Below, in pieces: positions 26,634 to 41,000 of a stretch of DNA of 64,000 bases. The stretch's first letter is position 1, and every line of letters starts with the position of its first letter. Origin of the DNA: Spirodela intermedia. Taxonomy: Eukaryota > Streptophyta > Magnoliopsida > Alismatales > Araceae. The notes beneath the pieces were generated by a model that saw only the letters and a list, made by a program, of their open reading frames with translations, was not told the origin of the DNA and searched no databases. Both the position numbers and the translations under genes were made by a program. The stretch lies in assembly GCA_902729315.2 (NCBI GenBank), contig LR746275.1, positions 4,126,185-4,190,184 on the forward strand, in the 5' to 3' direction.

Positions 26634-29600
26634 ATGCTATCGCTTCACCAATGTTGCGGGAGCCGCCACTCCGCACCCGCCGCTCGCCGACGGCTGCTGG
26701 ACAACCGGCGACGTCTGTGCCGCTGGGTAAGGGTTGGGGTTCTATACGTGACCTTAAATGATGATGCTCCACTCCGATCCGAATCCCTGATCGGGGTTGC
26801 GTTTTCTTCATCCCCGCCGACCAAATTGGCAAGGTTTACCCCAAGATGGGGGAGGACATGCCAATCTCGCTGCTGTCTTCCAGACTCCGGCTGCGGCCCA
26901 ACGGTGGAGGATACGGGAGCAGGGCTAGACCACAGCGGAAGGCACAGAGAGCCCATGCGGCGGGTGTTGCTGGTGGAGAGATACGAGAATGGCGCCGCCA
27001 AGAGGTAGTAGTCCCCTCGGTGGCTAATTGGTGATGTAACTACGCGGAGTGCAGAGAGCATGGGTCTTCAATTCCTCTGTAGCTGTCAGTGACACAACGC
27101 TGGTAGCCTCGTAGGTATACGTTGGACTGTGATTCGCGTCTGCATACTTCTTGGGCGACAGGTGGATTCCCCGAGGATACGAGAGAAGGACGAAGACCCT
27201 CTACGGAATTGTCTTGGCTCCCGGACTCCCTCAGGAGCTTCATCCTGCCTGAAGGGTTTCCTGGTGAGAACTCCTCATCATTTCTCTGGAGAAGCGGAAA
27301 TATGAAGACAGCGCTGTCGATGGTTTTCGCATGATTTATATCGTTAGAATAATTACCGCAGGATGCAGACCATTTTCGGAAACGCAACATTTTCGGCATC
27401 CATCTCTATTTTTGTCGGTTAATGCTGTTTCCACGTTTGAAAGTGCAAATGGACTTTTGGTCATGCCTCCCATTTTGGTGTAAACTTCAGGATCGGTGTC
27501 GGATGATTACTTGGAGTATATGCTGTTGCAGTTCCCTACAAATGTAACTGGATGGGTTTGTCACACGTTGGTGACGTCCAGTCTACTTAAGGTACGCCAT
27601 TCTGCCGAGGATTCTGGTCTATCAAGTTTAAATTAATTTCTTGGTCCCTTTCCACGAGAATAAGCAAGCAGGAGTTGATATCTCCGCATTACAAAGCTTT
27701 CTAAACAAAAAAAAAAATTCTTACCATTTGATTTCGGAGTATTGAGTTGCCAATTAATCGAGGTTGGCTTTGTGATGCGTATTGTTATCATCACGATTGT
27801 TGTCTTGAATAAAAGAATTACTAGCAGCAGAGCATGATAGTATCGTGTTGCTTCAGACTGCGAGTAGAGTAAAGCACTAATTTATCAACTCATCAGACCT
27901 GCATTGCAAGAACGAATTTTGGCAGGTTGAAAGTCAACTGAGCATTTTAGGTATATGGTGTATGCTATTTATATAGTCTTTTGACATAGCGATGTCAGCT
28001 GAAGGCATCTTTTGCTGTCCCATGGAAGTAACTAGAACGTTATTCTCTTCGAACTCAGATCTTGAACTAATGGCAGGCATTTATTCTTTTCGACTTATTG
28101 TTGCTGTCCATGATTCTGGAGATCAACAGGATGTAGATGCTTCGTATGGGATAGTCTTATATTTGTTTTAGCTGAATCCAATTTGTGAGATCTTTATCAA
28201 AAATTGACTGCAAAATGCTACCAGCCTTCAAAAAGGAAAAAAAATGCGTTGAAGACCAATTATTCCAAAGGTTGTGTTTATTTACTATTTCATTTAAGGG
28301 GACTCTGAACTTTATTGTGGAACTCTTGAATAGCATTAATCTGTACGATTTCCAATTTCTTTGCCATTTAGATTTTTTTTTTAATTCATCTTAAGATATA
28401 GCGCATCTAAAAAACTTTTTATTGATCTTTATGCATGATAACGTCACAGGCTGTGGGTGTCGGATCCTTTTCTGGATCAGCTGCTGCTGCTTCTGCCGCA
28501 GTAATTAGGTGATTTGCTATTTTGCTGACTGGGAAGGGGAACAGGGAACTTTTTTTTCTTTTTTTTTGGTACTATCGTTGCTCTATTTTTATGGTGACTA
28601 ACCGCAGCTAAAATTATAATCATTTATCTCTTAATGTTTGTCAATGCTTTTAATTTTTTTCCTATGAACTCTTTTCAGATGGGTATCAAAGGATGGCCTT
28701 GGGGCTGTTGGGCGTCTATTTGTTGGTCTGGAATATGTTCGTTAGTTCATTCAATGATTAGTTTTCAATTTCTAGTTTGTAACTACAAAACGCTTCCCAG
28801 GTGGACGTTTCGGGAAGATTTTTGATGATGATCCGAAGTTATGGCGTATGTATGCTGATTTTATTGGCAGTGCTGGAAGGTCCGGCATGCAACTTATCAG
28901 GAAGCCATACCTGTTTGCTCAAAATTCTATACTTTGTATCTGATTAATCTTGTATACAGCATATTTGACCTGTCTACACAACTTTGTCCATCATACTTTC
29001 TTCTACTTGCTTCCCTGGGAAATCTTTCCAAGGTATCTGGAGGCTGTCTTTTTTCTTTTAGTCGGCTTGTTGTTTTCACGGGTGATTTCTGTATGTCTGG
29101 ATCATTACAGGCTGTAGCTAGAGGACTGAAAGATCCGTCATTTCGTGTGATTCAAACTCATTTTGCAATTTCTGGTAACCTTGGAGAGATTTCAGCAAAG
29201 GTATGCATAATTATGATGCATTCGATTTTCGATTTACTGAAATGACCCATCCATCCAATTCGCCTCAACACCTTTCCCCCCACCCTCTGCATCTCTGGAG
29301 CCCATGCCATTGAAAGGAGGGAAAAAAAATACAAATCATTTCAGCATCAACATTAGTTACAGAATAAAATAGGTGCCCACGAGCAGCAGGTGTGATGCGT
29401 TTATAATGGATGTGAAATCGAGGAGGAAATAGGATTTCATTTTCTCACTTTCTTCTCTCCTTTCTTCTTTGCTTTCTTTCGGCAAGGTGAAAGGGTCTTC
29501 GCCTGGATTCTGAGATTCCTAACTTGGGTGACCAGTTCAAGTTGGCCAACCTTTGGTTTCATCGTATTCACCTTGCGGGCATAGACCTAGGTCAAACTCC

Positions 29601-32600
29601 TGAATTCAGAAATTACATTAAAGGGTAATCATTTAATGTAATATTACGTGTTTGATCTTAGTTTTAAATCTGAAGTCTTGTTCAATTTTAAATCATTAAA
29701 GACTTTTCCAAAACCTCTGAGAATTTTTATTCTTCAGTGACATTTCCTCGTAAACTTGCTGTTAAGTCTATAAAATATTTGTCATTTGGGTTATAGTTCA
29801 ACAGAGAGTTTATTCTCTTTCTTAGGTCAAAGTGGTATTGTCATGTTTGAGAGAAATTATTCTTTTTCATGCCATTTATCTACTGGGTTTATTCCCTCTC
29901 CGCACACCCCCCTCCCCCAGGGCACCCAAACACAAACAGACGCCATCCAGTATGTAATGCTACTACTTCATTCCGTCCATTCTTTAGGCTGTCTTGCGGC
30001 CTAGATGCCATATCAATGGTTTATCCTGTAACAAAAGTTTTGTACTTGGAAAGAAGATGCATCAAATAAATAATATATAATTCTCGATTGAAGAATTGTT
30101 TTGACTTATTCTCTACTTACGTTTGCCATTGACTTACACAGTTAGTTTCTTTTTTTGCCTGCTGGTTCATTCCTTACGGGGGCCTACATCTTTAAAATGT
30201 GCTAGGAAGAAGTATGGGAGGTAGCAGCTCAGCTTCTTGGCCTTGGTATAGGAATATTGATCCTGGTAATGTATATGATAAGTTATTGTTGAGGTATCTT
30301 TGAACTGCCTCTCGAGTTATATCTCCTATATATCTTGGGACATCACAAATGCTTAAAACCGAAATGCAGGATACAAGTCGGCTGCAAACATCATACTCTA
30401 CGCTAGCATTAACATGGTTAAGCATACGTTTGCTGCACCTTGTTTTACGCTATCAGTCACTTTCTGCTCTCAGATTTTCTACAGTAAGTAATATCGACTA
30501 TTTAAAGCAATCCAATCCATTTATTTGCTATCTTTACTGAAGTTCTGTTGCATTTCAGTCCTAGATAAAATGTGGAAGATAATGTAGGGTATGCCTCTGT
30601 TTACATTGTATTCGTTTTATTTATCGGTAAAAAAATGTATTTATCTAGTACTCATACCTCAGGGTGAGAAAATAATTATATTTTAAAAATTAACCAAAAA
30701 AATCCCCTTCAAATATTTAAATAAGATTCTTTCGAATTTTTTTCTAAACAAAAATGAGCTTTCTGTTGCTTTCCAAAAAAGTAATTATGTCTAGGTATGT
30801 ACATTGATTCTTTGCCTCTCTTTTGGATTGTCATCGTCATAATTTTTATTATGACTGTTAATAGCTTCATCCTGTGCACGATTTCTTGTTGATAGGACTG
30901 GTGAACTTTTTCAAACTCCCGATTACATTGTAGAAGAAGACACTACGCATTTCCTACTTTGAAACACTCCGTGAATCTTAGAGATAGTTAAAGAGGAATA
31001 GTAAAGGTGTTTTTCATATTACGTATCAGGCTCTCTGCCTTATAGTCGTCTAAAGTTGTTCAGTTTTTCTATTGAGGTCTGATTGTCTTTCCTTTGCTTA
31101 CAAACTCACATGGTAGCGAATGCTTTACTGTAAAACATATAGCTCTTCTCTCTTCTTACTCTTTGATGGTATTGATTTGGTTTCTGGAAGTTGTCTTTTT
31201 TTTTTCACTTTATATCTTTCTCCTCTCTCTCTCTTCTCTCATAAAAAAACGCTCTCACACTCACATGACTTCCACACACAATCTCACTTTCTCTGTTTGG
31301 TAGATTAATTTAAAGCGTGCACGGGTACTTGTGAAGTCACACGTTTCAAACAGAACAGTTCCTGGTACAACCACTATTCATAACATCATTTGAAATATTA
31401 TCCTCCTTCCACATATTTTAACAATTATTATCTATTGACACAGGTTCTGCGGTTTGCAACAGAGAAGAAGATATTTTGTCATGGGAACGATTTTTAAGAC
31501 CGCGTATTGTTTTTGGTGTATCATTCGAGCAAACAATCAGTTGGGATAATTCAAGTCAGACGGTATCCTTTGCTTCAACTGAATCTTGGACTAGCTACAG
31601 TTTATGAATTTTTAGTAGCCACGATAATTCCTTTACATGGTTCGCACTCCAGCTCACATATTCATCTTGGTATTGCCCTGCCCCAATTTGCTTGCTTCTT
31701 CTATATACTCTGTTGCGAAATGGTTTCAAGGAAAATCACCTGCTGTCCTCCTCCCCAACCCCTCGTAAGACAGAGATACATGGATTGTTCAAGTCAGTCC
31801 TAGGATAGATATAGGCTGGATATGCCCTTGGTTTCTAATGCTTTTGTCCTCAACAAACGACAAGTCTAAGGAGCACAATTGAAATTCTTCCAACTTATTA
31901 AATTCTTGAATGGAAATCGATGTTAAGACCTGTGAGAGTCTCCTTCAGAGTGATACCCGATCATGTGCTCATTTTCAAACGTGTTTCCTGCAAGAGTTTG
32001 CAAAGTCTCTACTTGTGTTAGGTGTCACAGCGATAGCATCTTTCTATGGTAGTGTTTTCCATACGGTATGCGTGCAGGTGGCAGATAATAGAAATGGTGG
32101 TTTTTCCTCATTCCTGGATAATAAAAGATATCAACGGCTTCTGTCATTGTCATTTTTTATAATGGTTTTTTAAATCAAAATGAATTTTTTCGTTCAAATT
32201 TGAACGATATTTTCATTATTTACTCTCCTTTTCCTCGTAAGATTCACATAATGGCAAGTGGTAGGTCTTAAACCTTCATGGTTGTATTAACTGAAGTTAT
32301 ATTCTAGGTTGTATTTGGGGGGATTGTTTCCATACTATTAAAATTGGATTATCTTATTAACTGACGGACCTTCTTCCTGCCCGTTAAATGATGCACTGCC
32401 CTTTAAGAGGGTATAGCTGATGAATGCCTAAATTTGCAGCTCGCAGAACTATGATATGTTTCTCTCTGAGAAATGCAAATGCTGGTTTTCTCTAGGCTCC
32501 TGAACCTTTTCTCATGACCCATATGTAATGTTGCTGAATTTGCATTATTTGCCTAAAGTTTATATCTTGATCGTCAAGAAAACTGTTTAGGAACCTTATG

Positions 32601-33171
32601 TTTTGCCCTCGCATATCCCTGTTTCATATGTGAATATGGGCCGTAGAAAGTAACGAAAGGTACCGTAAATTCCGCCAATTGAAGTTTTCTAAATGTGTTT
32701 CTGTATGTTTGGGCGTATTCTTGAAATAAATAGGTTGAAGCTGTTCTCAAACTGTATTCCAAGGAGAGCTACATTCTCTTTGTTAACAATGAACAACCAG
32801 AACCAAAATTTCTTGTCTGCTTGAAGGTTGACACCTGACCCTCTATATCTTCTGGTTAAGGACTATGATGTCCCCAAACTTTGACTGGATTTTTATCTCA
32901 ATGCCGATCATTGCAGATAGGAGCAACAGGGTTGACACTCGTGAGAAGTTTATGGCAGGCATACTGGCTGGATTCCAACTGGAATAGTGGTTCAGATTGC
33001 CTTTTGGGAAAGCTGGAGGAAAGCCTCGTGGAACTGGAAGCAGACTTTGATGACTTTCTTATGAAGATGAAGAGATCCGGATGGGACGACGACGCCATCA
33101 ATATCAAGGTGCCCAAGGGGCCCCAGCTGGAAGAGGCATCAGAGACACTTGATTCGGGATGGCGGTCATAA
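26634..33171 (+). CDS. RUS5: Root UVB sensitive family protein (DUF647), RUS5-like, fourteen exons
   Basis: Member of the DUF647/RUS family. RUS1 and RUS2 act in UV-B sensing and vitamin B6 related root growth; RUS5 has no firm biochemical role. Exons are 26634-27004, 27115-27263, 27491-27591, 28450-28508, 28679-28725, 28801-28879, 28960-29032, 29111-29200, 30206-30265, 30370-30483, 31304-31364, 31444-31562, 32734-32826 and 32917-33171, joining in phase to 556 residues. A likely plastid leader precedes LLVERYENGAAKRYTLD. The DUF647 core follows: ILPEGFPGSVSDDYLEY, FPTNVTGWVCHTLVTSSLL, AVGVGSFSGSAAAASAAVIR, MYADFIGSAGSIFDL, FRVIQTHFAISGNLGEISAK and RLLHLVLRYQSL. The C-terminal part reads LVRSLWQAYWL and FDDFLMKMKRSGW. 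The start is the first ATG of the leader frame and is the least certain point. The gene follows TAAC tandemly. Confidence 0.92.
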
Positions 33172-33689
33172 ATTTCTACCGATTCTTTGTTCCTTACTGC
33201 CACTTGTTATGGTGACAGTGCCCATTACCAACCTACATATAATGTTTTCCTGGGAAATCCTGCTTACTAACGAAAGAATGAGAGAATAAATAACGTGGTT
33301 GACCTGATTTGCATCTACTTGTGCCACACTTTATTAGAACTACGAGGCAGGAGGAAATTATCAGCGACCCTTCTTGGTCCCTCTTCCCTGTATTAAAGGA
33401 AGATAGAGCGCCGAGACAAAAATGGCGAGCTTTGCTTGCGAGCTTAGTGGGACATTTTTCTTATAAATATTACTACAGTGCGCCTTCAGGCATCAATCAT
33501 CAAGTGCGGATGGATAGGTTGCCAGATGAATTTGGTTACGAAATTCCTTTACAGAAATAGTAGCATTGACAGCGCATACAGTGGTACATGCCAACAGGAA
33601 AAGAAGAAAAGCAGAGTGAGGGGTGGCGGTGAATTTAAAACACGCGGCGTCCGCCGTCGTCTTCAACCGATGTGATGATCAGTTGTTTA

Positions 33690-33692
<3 letters not shown>

Positions 33693-33726
<34 letters not shown>
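33693..33726. repeat. (TC)n microsatellite between convergent genes
   Basis: A pure TC run just left of the CP29 stop codon, in the 569-bp interval between the RUS5 and CP29 stop codons. On the CP29 strand it is a GA run in the 3' untranslated region. Confidence 0.9.
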
Positions 33727-33734
<8 letters not shown>

Positions 33735-33739
33735 CTCTC

Positions 33740-34811
<1,072 letters not shown>

Positions 34812-34854
34812 CTACTACTGCACTTGTGCCGGTCTGAGGCGATCGGTTGTATGT

Positions 34855-34975
34855 ATTGGGTGGCTCGAGGGGGAGGGGATGGCCCATGGCGCTGTAATCG
34901 GGGCTTCCAGCCGCCGGATCTCATCTAGCACCCATCTGACGGCCGACGCGCCACGAGGCCTTATCCTTCCTTATC
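34855..34975 (-). promoter_or_regulatory. CP29 upstream region with two I-box motifs
   Basis: On the gene strand two GATAAGG motifs lie 10 bp apart at 34975-34969 and 34965-34959, about 210 bp before the ATG. A CCAAT sequence follows near 34858. I-boxes (GATAAG) are known light-response elements of photosynthesis genes. Their role here is inference. Confidence 0.5.
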
Positions 34976-36112
34976 TCTTGCTGCGCTCTGGTTGGCCGGT
35001 GAGGGATGGCGGGCGTTAAGTGGCAGGCCGGGCTTGTGGCCCTCATTCGGGGGGGGTGGTTTGGGGGCGATGGATGATGGCCTCGATCCGGTTTTTAATT
35101 GGTTCTTTGGATCCTTTCTCTTTCCTTCTCTTTCTGACGTTGCGGGCCGCCCACGCCGGCCCGGCGGGGCTCCGGCGGCTCCGACTCGGCGCACAGAGCG
35201 CTCCCTTCGCGAGAATTTCCTCCCTCTCGATCGAAACTCAGATTCCCCTCACTCTCTCCCTTCCCCACACCCCTCTCGGACTGCTTGTTCAGTCAGGTTG
35301 TGGGCCTCGAATGCTACAAGCTAGAGTACTCAGGACTCCACAGAGTGAGGTGGTGTTACCTGCTACAGGCTCAGCTCCCCTATCTATCTAAAAGTTTGAA
35401 GAACATGCGGAAGGAATGGTCTAACATCGGATGAACTTATCCACTCTATCGTCGGCTTACAGGGGAGACTCCTGGAATCTCCTTTTCTTTTCGCATCCAA
35501 CTGCCAAAAGGACGAACGATTGTTGGAGGGCCACTAACCCTCTAACAATCCTAAAGTGTGATAGTCAAACAAGTCAGTTACAAACGACATGTTATGGGAT
35601 TAATGTAAAGAGAATTTAATGGATATCGCAGCTTTACTCGACAACTGGAGGGTTACTGATGATTAACTAAATATACTGGAGAAGTGAAAAAATAGTAGAC
35701 TGAGGTGAACTAAAGTGAGATGAAGAGGAAGTTCATGCAAAAACTTCCTTCCGTCTAAATAAACTTGTAGAAACAAAAAATGTGGTTGTTTAAGGGACAG
35801 GCAGAAAAAAAGCACACCTGGGGAAACTATCACAAATGTGAGAAAAATGTAAGATGAGTGAGTTCTAGATTAGCTGATGATGATGACGATGGTGCCTTTC
35901 AAGAGTTCATGTACGACCTCTTGGCAAGTTGAACCAAATAGCTGATATGTAGCAGAGGAATCTTAGTAACCTATGCTACCTTTCTATGTTAACAGCTCTT
36001 TAAGGCCATCCTAATCTAACAACAAATATCAAGATACAATCTTCCTTGCTGCTCCCATTTTCATAATTTATTTCTATCCTCCATCTATCTCATATTTATA
36101 GTTCTTTAGAAA
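34976..36112. other. Intergenic, no supported gene
   Basis: GC-rich distal CP29 promoter or flank to about 35330, then AT-richer DNA. No domain-bearing frame is visible. Confidence 0.4.
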
Positions 36113-36352
36113 ACAATGTGATAAAGAAAAATAGAAATGGCTTCCTTAAGAAACCTAGTACAAGGAATTGAATGTGATAAAAAAAAAGAAAAAAATGGTT
36201 TCTCAAAAGGAACCTGGTACGAGAAATTGGAACAATGTGATAAAGAAATATAAAAATGGTTTCTTAAAAGAAACCTAGTATAAGGAATTAAAGCAATGTG
36301 ATAAAGAAAGAAATGGTTTCTTAAAAAACAAACAATGTTCAAGGGATTAAAA
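36113..36352. repeat. Minisatellite of about 60 bp, four units
   Basis: Four imperfect tandem units start near 36115, 36170, 36233 and 36294. Each opens with AATGTGATAAAGAAA-like text and contains ATGGTTTCTTAAAAG and ACCTAGTA-type blocks. Units vary from about 57 to 63 bp and the last diverges at its end. Confidence 0.8.
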
Positions 36353-38055
36353 TACAAAGAAATTCCTGAATTCTCCTTTTCTTATCAAACACAACCACAT
36401 TCACCATCTTCATCATCAGTGAACACCACACATTTCCAAAAAATGTAGTATTTTCCAACCATATTAGCAATTTTGTAGGAACCACAATTGTATAGGTTTT
36501 GATCCTGAATAGGCTTAGACATAATACAATTAGATAGGGAATTGAATTTTTATTATTATCTACAGTTATATTTTTAATTTTTGAAGGATTTTCCTAAGAC
36601 TATGTGGAATGGAGTCAACTTGTTAAATCAACTCCCTTGTGTAGACTTATTAGGATGACTCAATTTCTAAAGGTCAACAAAAAAACCCTTGTTTATATAT
36701 ATTCAAACTTTCCTAACCTATGCCTACTTATCAAGAGTTATTGTCCTCAAATCCTTTATATGATAGATTTTCATGAATATTTATTTATGGTAAGCACAAA
36801 AACACAACTAATTCTTATGTCTCCAAGTACTTTTCTAATTAGGTTGGTGTTTGGAGGCTTGTGAAAGCTAGGGTGATATATCAGATGGTCTAGGAATTGA
36901 CTAGTAAAAGAGATACACCTTGGAGCACAGATCAATTGATTTGCTGTATTATGAATGCATTACTTGGAAGCTAGTAAGATGCACTATTTATAGAGAGCAA
37001 GTGCGCAAATAATGAACTTCAAACGACTGTGATCTAATTGATAAAAAAATGATTAAGCACTAAGTCAACTTTGAGTTGATACAAATGACAATTCGTCTTT
37101 GTTGATGTCCAATGATAGTCCAACACTTGTCGTCAACTTAAGATTATAAATCATATTTAATTTCAATTTTTTTTCTTTCTTCTCTCCTGAATTTGACATG
37201 CTAATTACTAAGTAGACTCACTTGGGTCAAGTCATAGGTCAATTCATGTAAATCATGAGTCTCTTTATTGATACTTTTCTACAGTGTTTCTTTCTACAAT
37301 GTTTTCTAGTCTTAAAAAAGTTAATTTTTTTCATTTGGACCCATCATTCAATGATCCTTTACATATTTTTACCTGAAAACCACTATAGAATAATAGATGG
37401 ACCAGGCCTAACAATTAGATCTTTACTCAACATTGGTGCAATATAAGAACATATTCCGAATCAAATTTTCTTTTTATTTCTACTCGTCAACTGTTAGTAT
37501 TGCAACAGTAAGAGCACCAAATTAAGATGAAGTATACAACAATCAATGAGAAGTCATTATGAGTATATAAATATTGTTTCATGTACGTGTAACCTCTATA
37601 TTGACACACCTGGGAAAGTGCACAGCAAAGAATGAGGAAGCAGATCAAATTCATGGAGCTCTATTGTAATCACATTTACTGCCCAAAGACAGTTTACACG
37701 TAATACATTGCACGATTGACAATGAAAAATTTCACAGGACCGAACATATTTGATGAATCTAAAACTTGTGATTTTGCATAGCATTGTATTCCACGAACTG
37801 ATAAAGATTTCAGATGTACTTGCCCAAAGGTTTCTCTCATTATTCGTGGTGCTAATTAGATAATTTGCATTCCTGATGCACATAGACTGCATTTGGGACA
37901 CTCTTGTTGGTGATCACCACCGAGCTAATGTTCCAAATCTCAATTTAATCTTAGACAAAACGAACCATTGATGCAATTACTGACAGTGCTCCCTCTCTCC
38001 TACCTAATAGAAGTATTAGAATGCTGCTTAAAAGCTTCTTAGTATGTCAGTGAAT
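36353..38055. other. AT-rich intergenic DNA, possible LTR remnant
   Basis: No coding gene is supported. A TATTTATAGAGAG box near 36983 inside AT-rich DNA recalls an LTR, but no partner repeat or pol sequence was found. The right part is the 3' flank of the RING ligase gene. Confidence 0.35.
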
Positions 38056-41000
38056 CTATATCGTGAATATTTTCTTCACTTTCTTCATTCTTCTCTGACA
38101 TATAGGGCAAGTGCCACCGTCTTCTACGACCCTATAGGGTAACAAAGCAATACAATGTCAATGTCTACGAAATTAGGAATGTACATCAGTGTCACTATAT
38201 TAAAGAAAATCGTGGAAGGAAAAGAAGTTATCACAAAATCAGGAGAGCAAGGAAGCACACACCTTGTTCCACACGCAAAACATGTAGCACAGTGTCCACA
38301 TGGAAGGAAAAAACAATCTTTCGCTGCATCAAGACAAATTGTACAGAGGTGATGGGGATCATATCCTTCACTCCATCTTAAGCTGTCAGGTCTATTTTGA
38401 GAGAGAAGCGATTCCTCAATATCATTTTCATCATTTGAAACAGAATCATACGACGAACCCAAACTTGCGGTATCATCATCTTTGCTCAAAAGAAGCGGCG
38501 CTCTTTCAGGTGATGCCTCTGCTGCTTGATTATTATTGGAGTTACAATGAAGATAGTTGATCATCTTGAAGGCCAAGACGATAACAACAGTCATCAAAGC
38601 TGAAAATATTACATAAAAAAGGTGAAGACTTCTTTGGGCCTTTTTAATTTAATTTTAATTTTTCTCTGGGATGGGGGGTTGATGGGGCTTAGGATTTATT
38701 ATCAAGATATACCTGAGCCAAAAAGATATGTTATCCATCGAGGTTCGTATGACAATTTGACAAACAGCTCATTGTCGTCCTCATTCTGCGTACGCCCAAT
38801 AAGAAGTCAAATGAAAAGGGCATTATTTCAGTCTCCATGCATTCAAATAGTAAATACTGACTAAAAATAATCTCGGTTACATGGACATGTTGGATCATAG
38901 CTATCTGATTATTGAAAGAAGAATACTAAGTAACCATCTACAGAAGCAATCAGAAAGTGTGAAAGGTCAAACGCTGTGCTGTATTTTAAAACATTAACTA
39001 AACCGACTTCTCACACAAGGCATGATCATTAATAGAAACCTGCCCTTAGTGATGAGCACTGACCTCATATCCTAAGAAAGGTTTGCAAAAGAGACAGGGC
39101 GAGAAGTTATGAAAGGAGATATGATAACATACGTTCGTAGGCTACAGACAATAACTAAGAGCATGCAACTACACATCCACCATGTGTGTGTGTTTCTAGA
39201 CTATTTGAATTTCAGACGAAATTTTCTCGCAGGCAGAGTCAAACATAACATGTTTCTCCCTGTGGAATTCAAGCCTCTCATCAGGCACGAAGGTTCCTCT
39301 CTTTTTTTTTCATTGATAGACTTAGTGATGACGAAACCAAAGCATCATGGCGCTAGCTTCATGAATGGCGAAACAAAAGCACCATTCATAGTAAAACCAA
39401 AGGACAACATTTCGTTTTCTCCACTGATAAGAAATATCGGTTCGACCATAGTTATCATGGATGACATCTTCTCGACACCAATATAATCCAAGATACTAAG
39501 AGTTCCTGGAGATGTGACATATATCACATCACTTCCACCATCACCAGGATCACCTCCATCATTAGGATCTCTCCGAAACATCTTTCTCCAACCTCCGAAT
39601 TCAGGCCTAAAGTCCAAAGTCAGAAAAGTCAGAACAAGCCCATCAAAGAATCCTAAAATTTGGTGGTAAATCTTCGGCTGTCCCTGCCATTCCACATCAT
39701 ACCACACTTCACGAGTTGGTAGCTGTAGTTCTATCTTGTTTGCCCGTCAAACTCAGATTCAATTATATTATATTGAAATTCCCAAGTTCACTGATCATTT
39801 AGTGACTACAAGTGTAAAAGATGTAATAGTTCATGTCTCTATTACCTGTTGAAGGCTAGAAGTCGCAAGTACCGCAGCATTTGTGTGTAAAAACGATAGC
39901 CTTACAGCACATAAACCATGACGCAATGAGCATTGGTAGGATGCTCCAGTTGTATTGTACAGTAAAGCATCAATATCAAAGTTCAACGCCACCTGTTTTA
40001 ATGCATCTTTGCTGAGTCAAATCATTCGAAAAAATTCTATGCTATGAGAAAAAATAGCACTTAAAAGACGCAATAAGATCTCCATGTGAATGATGCAAAT
40101 GCACGAACTGAACTTCCAGAAATGAATGTTGAACAACTGCAAGCTATCTGCAAACTCCGAAATCGAATGGATAAGATACCTCCACTGGCATTGGATTTAG
40201 GTTGCCTACAGCGATATAGTAGTCAGACGACTTTAGGATCTTCTGTTGAACAAGACCACTCCCTGAAACGAATGCTTTCTACCTTTAGAAAGGATTTATC
40301 AACAAAAAAGCAATATCTTTTTCACACTCCTTAGAATGCTGAAGGCTTTTACCATTAATAAGATTCCACGACAAAGTATTATGAGGAAACAATGGGTCTT
40401 CCATCCATCTATGAAGGCTTTCTTCACCTATAAATGAAGGATTGTTGACATCCAAAGAGCTTAGAGACTGTCGAAACATCATGCATAAATAAAAGGACTG
40501 ATGTTTAAATATCATCGAAGTTTCTCAGTGAAGTGAACGACAAACAGAAAACCCATGACCATTGTTTTTTACTGACTCATCAAAACTTGTATATCATGCA
40601 GTCATACAGGTTGCACCTTGAAAAAAACTATAGAGAATAACTGATTATCAGCTCAAAAAACAATTGCTGGTAACTAAAAAGTTCCCAAGGTAAAAATCAT
40701 AAAACAGATCAACATTAACCAGAAATACAATTCCCCTTATAATATGGAAAAATAATAGATAAGTCATCAATCAAAGACATAGAAACACAGAAAACTTTTA
40801 AAATACGCTTCATCAACTCTACAGTATGCCCTACGGATGATTTCACAATCCACGGGCACATAGATATAGGATGCCCCAGTGAGGTGAAGAAGACCTCCAG
40901 ATCATATTATGTAAATATGATACTTTACACATGTCTGCTTGTTAATCCTACATAGTTGAAATGATACTTGGCATGCAGAAAAGGAGTTAACTAGTTGCAA

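Noticed and set aside
29480-29625. Possible extra exon in RUS5 intron 8 (text LGDQFKLANLWFHRIHLAGI)
   Set aside because: Exons 8 and 9 join in phase without it, and the family has no matching residues there.
36113-36352. CRISPR-like repeat array
   Set aside because: Units are tandem without unique spacers, and the host is a plant.
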